64,000 nt of DNA from Ascaris suum (lineage: Eukaryota > Nematoda > Chromadorea > Rhabditida > Ascarididae). Both the position numbers and the translations under genes were made by a program. How positions within the stretch are numbered: position 1 is the first letter of the stretch; every line of letters begins with the position of its first letter. Positions 1-12,300 of this stretch are shown piece after piece. The notes below the pieces were generated by a model. The model made no database searches, was not told where the DNA came from, and saw only the letters and a program-made list of their open reading frames with translations. The stretch covers positions 6,744,520-6,808,519 of the forward strand of contig CM024176.1 in the NCBI GenBank assembly GCA_013433145.1, in the 5' to 3' direction.

Positions 1-1502
1 AAAAGCAGCAACGGTGTCACAACGTTCCGATTAAGTGTTCGTTTCTCAGCTGTTATGTTTGAGTCACTAAGTTTGAAATAATGCAATGCAACTCAACGAG
101 AGACTTCTTTGAGTGAAATTTAAAAGAGCATTTGTTGACTGCTGTCTGTCGGAAGAAACATGCTAGGTGTTGAGTGATGTTTCGCACTAAACCATATGTT
201 TATCAATATTTCGGCGTAGTTCATTTCAACGTTTATTTTCGATTGCTGAACAAGCGAACAATATGCCGACGATTACACCGCAGCCCCCACAGATCGACTT
301 TTTGAGTCAGTTAAAGCGGTCTGTTTAGAAGTTGTCAGCAAAAATATATCTGACATTAATAAACGTAATATGGAACGCGAAATAATCGAAAAGCCAGAAA
401 GGAATTGTTGGCTGTCACTTTGCAAAACTCGAGCTGTAGAAAGCGTTAGAGCTTTAGGGGCCTAGAGATGCAATAATCAAATTCACAACGATTTTTGTTG
501 TTTGAACTGACGGTTTCTGCAGGCAAGTAATCACTTGGTGCTGGATTTATTTACACCAATTTTTAGACGCTAATTTTGTGGCACATTTAAGGACAGTTCT
601 GACCTACCTAAGCAAAGAAAGCATTTCACCCCATCTGATTCATAATGCGTTCTCAAATGCAACAAACAAGCAATGGGTGTAGCTCATTCGGCTACCAGTG
701 CAGCAATGATCGTGCCTCTCTCGCTCGCTCCCCTTCCCCTTCATTACGGAAATCTCCTGACAAATTGATTCTTAACAGAAGCCTGCAAACCCGATGCAGA
801 GCGCTGATTTCTGGCCAACCCGCATGGAGCTATTGTGAAAATCATGCACAACTGCACTACTAAAGTAACTAAGAGACGCATACTGGTTGCTGTCATATAA
901 TAATAAATGGACGACTGGGAGCTTTGGAAGATTTGTGACGTTCTCAGTTTCCCGCTTATTTTCGAATTCCCAAATTTTCTGAAGTTTCTCCTTCCGATCC
1001 GCTGCATTTACCACTTTGCAATTCTTCTTTCTTGCGGACCATTTACAGTGCGTATGAGAAACACCAGCGAACACGTCAGATTTTGTATAGAAAGTGTAAA
1101 AGAGATTGGTTCGCATAGCAAATTAACACATGCCTTGCATATCAGAGAAATGAGCCAAAAGGTGATAAGGAATGAAAGCAGCTTCTCAGATTTTCACAAG
1201 CTGTTACAGCCTTCCATGATGGGAAGCTTTCTTCAGGACAAATCACGTGTTAATGTAAATGCAGGCATAGCGTTACATCTGGTTTCTCCATCTATTTGGA
1301 CATAATTTTCCGCATTTCCTTGTCGAATGAATGATTCAGCCGCTCGATGTGTCTGACGAACGTTTTGCGTGTTGACGTTAAGAATGTTGTCGTCGCCACG
1401 TGTTGCTGAAGGGCTAGCCACACCACCTTTGAAGATCGTGAACTACTGGCTGAAGTTTATGTTGGTTTGTTTCTTCTTGCGAATCCCTTCTTTACTTTAA
1501 AG
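1..1502. other. Upstream region, no confident gene
   Basis: No reading frame here has both convincing protein character and good splice sites. The missing N-terminal exon or exons of the kinase-like gene that begins to be readable at 1503 should lie here or beyond the left edge. I looked for the family's usual N-terminal sequence and did not find it. Confidence 0.5.
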
Positions 1503-4500
1503 GACTCACGTTCGAGCGAAATCGTACGATTTCAGATTCCAAACGCTCAGAACGAATATACAGTGCATTTGGTTCGCGAAGATGGTGAAACAAGCGAATC
1601 GCTGCAAGCAACTGCTGCCGTTGTAAGTGCTTTAGAATGCTGAGTTCTGTCATGAGGACTATCAGCGATTAGGAGACTGCTTCCGGCTGCAAGTGTTTCA
1701 AATACATCTAATTTTACCTCATATTCTAAGAAGTCATTTAACGCAATAAAAGCATTCATGAGAAAAACGGTCAAGATAAGTTAAGTTCAGGGGTAAAAGA
1801 TTCCCAGACCATTATTCAAGTTTAAGATAAAGTTGCAGTGAGCTTCGACCCGTTTATTACTCGACTCAGGTTTCATTTGGTAGTCATTCAATGGCATTGT
1901 GGACAGAAACCTCCTCGCAAGAATAAAATCGGTTGAGAGTTAGATTCTCTCAATTCCTTTTATTTCCTTTCATTTTTTAATACTAAACGTGCGTCACTTC
2001 ATGTGCCCGAAACGCCCACTTCTTCCATTTCTTCCCATCTCCTTCCCCATCGCTTCTGTTAAATTCAGGTTCAGTTCCACCGTTCAATGGTGGTGATTGC
2101 CATCTTGGTGATGTTGGTCTATTGTCAACTTTCAGGCTGGTTTTTACAATGCGAAATATTTCCATGAAATGGTTAAATATGAGAAGATGGAGATGAGTAC
2201 AGGCAAATATAAGGACGCACTTAAAATTGAAGATGAAGGCAAGCAGTACCCCGTCTTCATAACAGAAAGACAAGGAGCTGACATAACACCACAACATACG
2301 CTCACGCTTGATCAGCTTTCACAGGTTTATACGATGCTTGCTTTACAATTTATGCGCTCTTATGAAACGGCCCATAGCATCGTAACCTAAAGTGTGTGTC
2401 AACATCTACCTTGAAACTATATGTAGAGCTGCGTGACTTAGAATCTTCAGTGGAATTCACTTGCTTGAGTCAGCTTATATAATTTAAAAATTGCTATAAA
2501 TGCTGCCGCAGGATCTCTCCTCGAGACGCACTGAATTTAAAGATGCTTGCAGCATCTGTCCTGTCACATCTTTTCACCGCCTATCGCAACGAATAGACAG
2601 CTGAAAAAACTACAGACATCGAGATTTGTATAATATTACGAACCTCCTGCATACATCACTTCAAATAATATTCACTTCATTTGTGCAGCTGCAAAAATTA
2701 GCCTCGCTGACTTATTTCTTATTTGCTCCTAGAGCAACTGCTGAATTCAATTTGGGTAGAAGAAGTTCGGAAGAGCCACAACAGTCATGACGTGTAGCTC
2801 CACGATTATGCAGTTCAACTACTTCACCAACTTCCCACTTTCGTTGCCGACGCTCATAACATGTGCCCTCTGTATTTCACTAGGTTCCGTCACGTTTTAC
2901 TCAAACCTCCATCATTATCCTTGTAAACTCGATTAAAATTCAGGTTGCTCGAGAACTCAGCAAACTTCACGCTTTCTGCTTTCTTGAAACTGACGCTGAA
3001 GCTAAACAAACACTCAATGAAAATCACGTTATTATTAGTGCGTTTCATGCCGAGAAGTTTGCCGTCGAATTGGCCGACAATCTGAAAGCCCTTACTACTG
3101 AGCATGCAAAATTCTTCTCAAATGCTGCCAAGCTGCCTGAAGCAGTAAGTATAAATTTGTTGAAATTCCGTTGATAATGTCAGCGCAACTTCTTTATCGT
3201 ACATATCATGTTTTTAAGAAAATTTGCACTTTTGGGTATAGCTACTGCAAAACTGTAAATTGGCTGTGAAATATATATGAAGTAGAAGTGTAAAGGTCAT
3301 CTCCCTTAGCTGGTCTAGTCGTGCAGGTCTCGTTGAGGATCTGCATCTGTCGAGATGCGATCGAGTAAACTGCGAGACAAGAAAGCTATAAGGGCAAACA
3401 GTTTATCACACTTATACATTAAGGGATAGACAAGTAGAAACTCGTTGATAAGGATGGCTTCGATCGTCGGCACAATCTCACAATGGCACTGGGCGAATTC
3501 CACAATGCCGCCGATCTCTTCACGTACTCATACGCTCTTTCGGCCTTACGAACAATCTTGCAACTGCAATGAATTCCCTTCCAATTCTGCCTCAGGCTAG
3601 CCTTACGACACATGGCGGGCAGTTGTTTGATCTGTCTGTATGCGCTTGACCTTCTTTAACTTATCATGCATGGTCCTTATTTCTGTTTGATCCACAGCCG
3701 ACCGGTCTACGTTATACGCAAATTTATGATGACAGAATGCACCTATCCTGTAAAAAGGTGAATATTTTTCTTGAAAGGGGGATTTTGCATTTGAAACTCA
3801 GATAAGTTCAGGTAAATTACGGTGGCTGTAGGTGCCGAAGATTAGCGCAATTTACTGTAGCATCTTTGGAATGAGAAAATGTGCAGGAATTTTGTGCAGT
3901 TGTTATTTGGTTGGAAGTGCTAAGAGGTAGAGGTGAGTGATCTGATCATGTGAAGTGCTGCGGTCAACTTTCTATACCTTATGTGCCGTCTTTATCGCAT
4001 ATATAAAGCTTGTACTCATTACAGATTGCAATAATTGGTTTGATTTTATTATTTTATATCTTCGAAAGTGACAATGGCCAAAATGTTCTATCCATTCTTC
4101 TCGTGGAAGGGTAGGAAACAGTAAAGAGAAGGAACCGATTAATTTAATCAGCCGGAAAGTTTGGTCCTTAAAATATGTTATCTCTTCCGAACAGCTACCT
4201 GAGGATTCTAGCCGATAATATTCAGGGAAAAATGCTATCTACGAAAAAGAAACGATTGTCGCGCACCACAGTAAAACAATACCTACAGTTAATTAGTTGC
4301 TACGTTCACATGTTCGATTTCAACAGCGCCTCTCATGGACGGTATTTGAGTTGAGTTATCTTTCAGGTGAATGCGCTCTACAAGTCTGCCGACGATCTTA
4401 CATACATCAGTGCGCTGCCAGAAGAAATGAGACAACCTTCAGTGCTCTGTCATGGTGAGCTATCAGCGGAGAAAATTATTTTTGGAGGAAACGGGAAACT

Positions 4501-6397
4501 CGTCGAAATCCGTCATTGGGATGTGAGCTCTTAATTGTTAATGCGTCCTCTAATTGCTGCAGTGGTGATATCAGTTACCGCATGTCCATTTATTTATTTA
4601 TTTACTTATTTGTTCATTCATTTACTAGTTTATTTATTCAGGTTTTTTTCTGAGTTGTCTTTCAGTTTCGAGAAGGGGCATGCGTCAAATTGGCTACGGA
4701 TCGGGTTATAGAAAATGCGGAAAAAAGGAGCCAACGAGCAACTGGCCTAATTCGATGTTACCTGAACATTGAGACATCACATTCACATTTAAAGCCGTTT
4801 GTAAAGAAAGTCACAACTAACCGAGCTCATAATTCTATTCGCATACAATTGTATAGGGATGAAAACGTAGCGAAATTGCTGCTGAAGTGGTGCTGCCAGT
4901 AGTGCTGCTGAAATACAATAAAGAGATTAGTATTGTCGAATCGAGTTGTCTACTGGAGTTTGTTCTTCGGGGAAAGCACAGATCAGCCGAGAGCTTCACA
5001 AGGTTTCCACGAAAATGTTGCCAGTTGTAAGAAGGCTTTAAAAGGGGAAACGAAATGCATCTCATTCGTAGCAGCAGTTGGAAAAGGAAATTGATTTTCT
5101 AAGATTGAAATCACCGTTGAACAGAACCACTTTTAAAGCAGTATTTTCAATCATGAGATTAAGTGATTTCAGAACGTTCATTACGGAAGTGTGGCCGAAG
5201 ATCTATCATTCCTTATAATAACATCGGCGTCAACAGACATCCGTAGGAATCACTATCTGAGTGTGTTTCGTCAGTACTATTACCGTCTCGTCGATCTAGC
5301 AAGCACTAAGTTCAAACTTGCTGCCCTCAAGGAATCCTTCAAGAAGATGCACAAATATGCCGTCCTAGCCAGGTTTGCAGTACCCATTAATGCTTTATTA
5401 AAACTACAAAAAAACTGAAGTATGTGACATGCAGCATATGACTGAGCTGGGGAAGTGCAATTCGAATTATGTCACGCGTATGGATCACTATATGCATTCA
5501 GTGAAACAATTTCTGCTCTATTGAAACGTCTATGAAACGCTTTTAGCACCTCTGAGAGAATTTTAATAGTAATTATATTATACTGCTCAATAAGTTAATC
5601 GCAGTATAAACATGGATAAGAAGCAGCCATAGAAAAGTCGGTAATCGCACATGCAAGTCGCGTTTAATATGGAATTCCCCCACCCCAAAAGTGGCATAAT
5701 TACCGGATGAATGTGATATTTCTATGCACTTTCACAAATTTCCATCACATCCTAGTGTGCACATGCTCGTATTAGCTTTTATATACTCGTCTGGCAATTT
5801 CGATCGGAGAATCGCTAAAGTTCAATAGGAAGGTTGATTGACGATATAATGTTTATTATAAGCCGATACCATTTTTCTCATTGCTTCATCATCTGAGAGA
5901 AAAAAGCCATAGATCATAGGCGCCGAAATATTTCAGCAGCATTTTGAAGCGCTCGGTTTTTTATTCAACATCGGCCAGTATGATTACAGAAAAATCGATG
6001 TTTTGTGAAAAGTTCTTGCGGATGGTGGACAAAGAAACTTTTCACTTACCAGCAAGCATATTTTTTTATCCGTAGCTTTTAAAACTGGTTGCTCTGAATA
6101 GCAGAATGCGTGAACGCATCTCGTGCTATCTCCTCTGGCACAAATCTGCCACTAACTTTCAGTACGCCAATAAAGATTATTTAATAATTTCATCTCGTGG
6201 CTGCTCAGGCAGTCAAATATGATATAAAAGGATATACGTTCAGCATGGATCTTCTTTTGATGACACTCCGATCGCAACAAAGTGATGAGGAGAAAATGGA
6301 ACATGCACAACGATGGGAATCAGCGTTAGAGGATGCGGTCTCCATTGAGAACAACGAATATCTGAGTGACAACGAAGATGCTTTCTTCGCGAAATAA
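1503..6397 (+). CDS. CHK kinase-like (DUF1679 family) protein, probable pseudokinase, 5' end not found
   Basis: Seven exons join in phase: 1503-1622, 2136-2324, 2944-3144, 3698-3757, 4367-4522, 5173-5379 and 6209-6397. They give about 370 residues against roughly 420 for the family, so about 40-50 N-terminal residues are missing. Recognition rests on two blocks of the nematode CHK/DUF1679 family, which is related to choline and aminoglycoside kinases. The first is LCHGELSAEKIIF in exon 5, the counterpart of the HGDxxxxN catalytic loop. The second, directly after it, is NVHYGSVAEDL in exon 6. The catalytic Asp of HGD is Glu, the loop Asn is Lys, and the metal-binding DFQ-type motif reads HWD, so phosphotransfer looks impaired (inference). 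All junctions but the last use ordinary GT/AG sites. The last donor (before GTACCC at 5380) is weak and was chosen because the stronger GT at 5373 leads to an early stop. AATAAA at 6393-6398 overlaps the stop codon. Function in nematodes is not well known. Confidence 0.8.
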
Positions 6398-9300
6398 ATC
6401 TTCATTTTCGATGGATAGTTGAATTCTTACGTTCAAGTGCATACACATTTCATATTGTGTATGTAATCCAGCTCATGTACGTTTATGCACTCTCAACGGT
6501 GATTAAATATCTGCAGTGAATGCAGTCGTTCTCCCATAACGGACGAATTTATTGACAAGTTGCAGGGCTTTTGAAAAAGTACACTGAATCATAGTAGTAC
6601 CGAAATTTGACGTCGATAATCAATTTGGCCAAAATATCTTGGGCCTTTATTTTGGCGAACATTTGCAGTCGACGGCGAAAGTATTTGTTTGTCGCTCTCG
6701 TTCAAGACCCTTTCTCCAGCTTTTAAAACAATGAATTCATCAAACGAAAAATCAGATGCTAAAAAAATTGCATATGTGCGATATGGTGTCGTCACTTTTA
6801 TCCATGTTTGTTGGCATGTCTAGCATCTTCAGCATGCGAACCGACCAAACTATGATGGCGCAATTTCTGGAATGCGTTCTGTGCTAGGGTAACCTCGTTT
6901 ATCAGTCTCTTTCGCATCTCGTTTGACACGTTCTGCAGCAGAGGTACCAATAAATCGAAAGTCGGTGTTGTTGTACAATTAACCGACTGCAAACATTAAC
7001 TTTGCATGTTTCGTGAAATTGTTTTTCTACAGGAGGCGGCATCGAAACTGCAACACTCACTGTTCATAGTGATAACTGTCGAGTAATAGGAAGTAAGGAA
7101 AAACATCGAGTAAGTGGGAACATTAAAAAAATTTTTTAGCGGCATACATATGGCGTAACGAATTTGCGATGTTAATAAAGGTTTTGTTGGTAAGAGAATC
7201 TCGATAATCTTCAGCGTCACTTTCTCTCCGGATGGCCACATCTGAGGGCGATAATAGGTTAATTCATCGAGAGCATCATTATCGTTTAACCGCATTTATA
7301 CGTCGTTAATTCGGCGGATATTTTTTTGCTCGGCGATCTTCCGGAGACTGATCATGGTGCAATCAAATATGTCACAAAATAGTGGCAAAGCAATTTTTTG
7401 GTCCAGTGGAAAGTTGCAAGAGATAAACTTTTGCCGCCTTTAAAACCTAGTTTCGACCCAAATGTCTCAAAAAATTTCGAGATGTATTTCCTCGAAACAT
7501 GACGTTTTGCATTATTCCTAAGGTAAACTCTCATAAGTTGCATATTAAAAAGAAAATTAAACCTAATATTTGAATATTTCAAATACAACTTTCTGTTCAC
7601 TAATTGCCCTGAATAGCCAAACAACTAGAAAAGTGCAAGCGAAATATGTTCATCAAGAGAATGGATATTAGCAGATTTAGCAAAAATGCAACTAGACTGG
7701 CAAAAAAAATTGGCAAATTTCATGATGAGTTTCGTCGTGAATACAGCAGCAACTCATCCGAACTTATTTCGTTACAAATATAACATAACTCTAGTTCGTG
7801 CATTCGATAAGTGAAGCAACAGCCTGCACCATAAAATCGATCATCATTTCCTATCTCTGGTCAGCTGCAAAGGTAACGGGTATTAGTACTAGTGCCTTTT
7901 GAAGTGGGGTGGAAGGAAAGATGCAAATCTTACACGCTGTTGGGGTGCATGGTGCTTTACAGCAAGGCAGCAGTTGAAATGCAAAGGCGCGGTTGATCAA
8001 AAATGAAGAGAAAAAAGAATACTGCACCGTTTGATTGGACGCAATTCCGATGCAAATACTAGTTCGCAATTAGCGCTAAGCATCTAGATCGTTTCTTTTT
8101 AAGCATTAAAAATTTCAATATTTTCAGATGAGCACAAATATCGTAAATATTTTACACCTCCCGGATGTCTGAAATCGCTTGTTAACAGGTTGCGTTTCCA
8201 CCGAAGAAACATAGGTATTTACGAAGCTGAGCGTGAAGAACGCAGGATTGTAAAGTGGCGACAACTGCCCTAACAAAAAAAGCTCAATGGAGAGGAGAAT
8301 TGACTAAACAATTCCATCTACAACTGCTAGCGCTACCAGCTGGAATGAGATGATTGCTTCGAAAAGCTCACCTGGGTCCATATCCTGCTTGAGGCATAAC
8401 AATCTGTGATTTCGTCAAAATCAATATGCCAGGTATCATGCCAAAATTTAGTGGTAGCAAAATATCAGCCGTAACTGAGCTAAACAGATATCGAAATCCA
8501 AAAATATTCTGCAAAGATCACCGAGAGGAACAAACAGCGGGCAGTGACGTTGTTACTGCTCGGGAGCAATCATTTAGCTGCCATTGTGTGCATAATAAGT
8601 GATGCCGTTCGAAATAAGAGTTAGCTCTAATATTTTTGCTGCACTGCCATAACCCATCGATATTCTAAAAGTTTGTTGTAAATCTTCCACTGAACTGGTC
8701 AACTGCTCGATGCACAGGCAACAATATAGCGATTAGCATGTGAGTATTACCCACCAGCTGTTCTTTGCTAAAATTTGCATTCTTCGAATTGCTGACCATA
8801 TGAATGAAATTTAGTCATTGATTAAGAATCATTCGTTCAGTATTTTGTTGATAGAGCTAACAGATGAGTCAAAATGAGAGCCATGTGTGAGGTAGATGGT
8901 GATGAACCAATGAATCCAATTGCTGCGCTTAACGTATTCAAACGACTGTTACGAGTTCAGTGCCATGATTTATTCATCGCTATCTGTGCATTGCATGAAA
9001 AGTAGTAATGCGTGGCACGAAGTGCGAATGCAACAATTATGTCTGAACGAATTAATCTCATAAAAGTTATCGATTTAGAGTGCCAAAAACAAGCATAAAA
9101 GTGAATTCAAACCTAGTGGAGTGCATCATTCAGTTATCCGAACTTCAGAGAGCAAAAGAAGATTCTATGTGGGTCTATGCGACAAAATAAGCAATAGCGT
9201 TGCAATTAAATATGAAGCACAGTTTGTGAATGGTAACCATGAACAAACTCAACTGCTTTCGCACTACATTTATCACTCAACTATTGAAATTCTTCCATTT

Positions 9301-12300
9301 CCGCGCTAGAGTCTCTTTCCCAAAAGACGGGCATATATACTCAAAAATGATATCTATGTTTTCTCAGCGTTCATGACTGAGGCTTCATTTCGAAGGCGTT
9401 CTCGCAACTGCAATTGGCTCATCTTTCTTCTGCTAAACTTTGGGAGGCGAAAGAAAGGCTTCTGTATTCAAGGTGAACGCCTCTTCGAAGGGAGATATGT
9501 AAGCATACATACACGTACACACACAAGTAATCACGGAGACACGCATACAGAAAATACACATTCACGTGCTTGCATATACAAAGGAATTCATATTTTTGAA
9601 GCATCGCATCTTCTTCGGAATGTTTCTACTTTTGTCTCGAAAAGTCTCCTCGACTCGAAAGATTATCTTGCAGGAAACCTTCAAATCAGTCAAATTGGAG
9701 TAGTTGGCATGACAGTTTACAAAAATTTGTGTGAAAACGCACATTTGTTGGGCGCAGAAGAATTTTCAAAATGCGAGAATGACAGAGAAAAGCGATAATT
9801 GTTGCGCCGTCTACGTTGTTCCGAATTGAAACAAAAAACACTAGCTCGGCAAGTTCGATTTGCTATTCAAAGTGCAACTTGCATAATATAAATGAACATC
9901 TCACCCATGACCCTTTTAGCTGCTGTGATTGATTTTAAGTGAGGAGAAATTTTGAGGATTTAAAAAATACTTTATCGTCAAGGAGTATGACATAAGCGAC
10001 GAGTGCGTGCACTGGTAGGAAGGTACTGCAAAAATGACGAGAAAAGCATCGGTAAAGATATCGCGGCAGCCCAGTAGCTGGTTGTCGCACATTATCGTCT
10101 CATTTCCCAATCCTGGAATTGGCATCTATATTTCTGCGACAAGTCGAACCCGAGTCTTTTGCACTGAAAATGCGCCACTTCCCAAAGGTCACAAATCCTT
10201 ACACTTTTTTCGTTAATTTAATCATAAATCGGCGTTAGGAAATACACATACGTATTCTTCATTATCCTCTTGTTTAAAAACGACTTCTCTGAAGTCCTGA
10301 TAGGAAATTAAAATAAAAGGATTGAAAAATCTACAATTCAGTAAGCTTTCTCTCTTTGAAACTTCCCAACGATGCCTGTGCAGTTTAAACGTCAATGTGT
10401 GGTAAGTAAACCTTAATGCCCCACTAAAGGGAATGCACTCCTCACTGGATGAAAGTGCTCTTAATAAATGCTGTTACTTAAAGGACGACTATTTCAGTTT
10501 TGAGATGGCTCCAGCAGTAATTCAAAAAGTAATTTTACTTCGTTTCAACTCCCACTAGCTTTCTTCTTGACGCTATTGAACCGTTTGTCTCTTACTTGAC
10601 ACGGACCGATTCATTTCGTTAGGACTACAATTATGCGTATGCATTCATCGCTATGTAATGAATCAAGTGATTTTCAGTCGATCATTTCAGAAAAAACCAC
10701 AGATTAAATGAGAACAAAGCATATGCAGAAGCAGTGCAAGAGGATTGATGCACTATGCACTTCTATATTTACGAACAATTGACATATTCATATACAACAA
10801 AAAGGAAGTCACTGTCGAAGCGCGGCTCTTGATTAAATGCAACGTTCCTCTCAAATCAGCTAAGCTGTGTGATACATGCGATTGCCATTCGGCGTCATTG
10901 ATAAATTGGGGTCATATGCATTATGAAGGCGGAAAAAATATGACGAAGGACTTCCGGATATTTTATACGTTCATTCCAGCTAAAACTTAGATAAGAAAGT
11001 CAAATGATTAATAAAAAACTTGATGAGTCAATCTGAATCTATAATTCTAAATTCATCTAGAATCACTTTAAAGATCGTTTCGAATAAGTTTGACGGATAC
11101 AAATTTCTTAGCAGCTGATGGCAGAAATATCGTAGAACATGCTGACAAAGAGACATGCGAGCCAAAATAATGTGTTTTGAAACGAAATGTAAGTACGCAG
11201 AAGATGAAACTGCTGTGTGCTTTGTTGCTTGAAGGTTCATCAAAAAAGAAAAGCCTACCTAGCCTAGTTCAGAGATTTGGGTCCCAAAAAATATATCTAC
11301 AATCGCCATATTTTGCCAAAAAGGTATTATGTGCATTGATGCACATTTTCAAAAGTGAGTCCGCTCGACGCCAACGTACTATCATGTTATTTCTATATGT
11401 TAAGTTCACAATTATTGTAATATCTATAGTTATACATGACGAAAAAATAGAAATTTGTCGCCCCGAAATTGTGATAAATAGTTTGCGTGTTTTGAAAGGC
11501 TATCATAAAGGTGAATATCCTAACATCGTACAGTGAGAATGCATGTTATGCGTTTGGTGGTTTTAACACATGGCAAGCAAAGAAGTGAAAGCGGAGAGGA
11601 TTCGATTTGGCCGCTGCCCGCGATAAGAGCAGAGTTTAAAATAACGCAAAAAAAATGTAATTTTTGAAGGACAAATGATTCAGTGTGCCTTTCTTCAATA
11701 TTTAAGTGACCACTGCGGAAGTAGAACGGAATCCCAAATTAAGTGCATCCTCAATTAATAACAGGCGATAGATAAAACCTCGTCGTTTGAAACTTATCGA
11801 AGAATACCTTCACAGCTTTGTGTTCCAATTTCACTGAATTAAATGACGCAAGCACACATGAACAAACAAGGAAAGTGAACAGAATAAAAATGGCATGAAG
11901 ATGAATGAGAGCATTTGTTAAAACTGAAATCCTAAAGGATCATATAAAACACGTTGAGGAATTGCACTTCTTGTCTCTTTTTTTCGTTGCTGATTTCGTT
12001 TGTCTATGTACAGATGAATGCAAATGAAATAACCACTACGGCAGAATGAGTATTTTCGGAAATATAGTGACGATTTTGGAATCACGATAGCCACCTTCGT
12101 TCGACCGGTGCGTTTCACGCAACAATAGCCTGTAACTCGAGCTCGATATTTCGAACACTAACAAGAGTTATATAAACAGGCGGAGGCACATCAAACTTGT
12201 AGGCAGGACCGGACAACATGCATCAGTGCAACGAAGATGAATTCTTGCATTAACTGTGAAAATTTTCATCGTCGCTCATCATCGCGGTTTACGGTGAAGT

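Noticed and set aside
9373..9798. Plus-strand frame of 141 codons
   Set aside because: Contains CA-rich low-complexity sequence, has no family character and no partner exons.
11177..11536. Plus-strand frame of 119 codons
   Set aside because: AT-rich, Lys/Ile-heavy text with no recognisable motif; likely chance.
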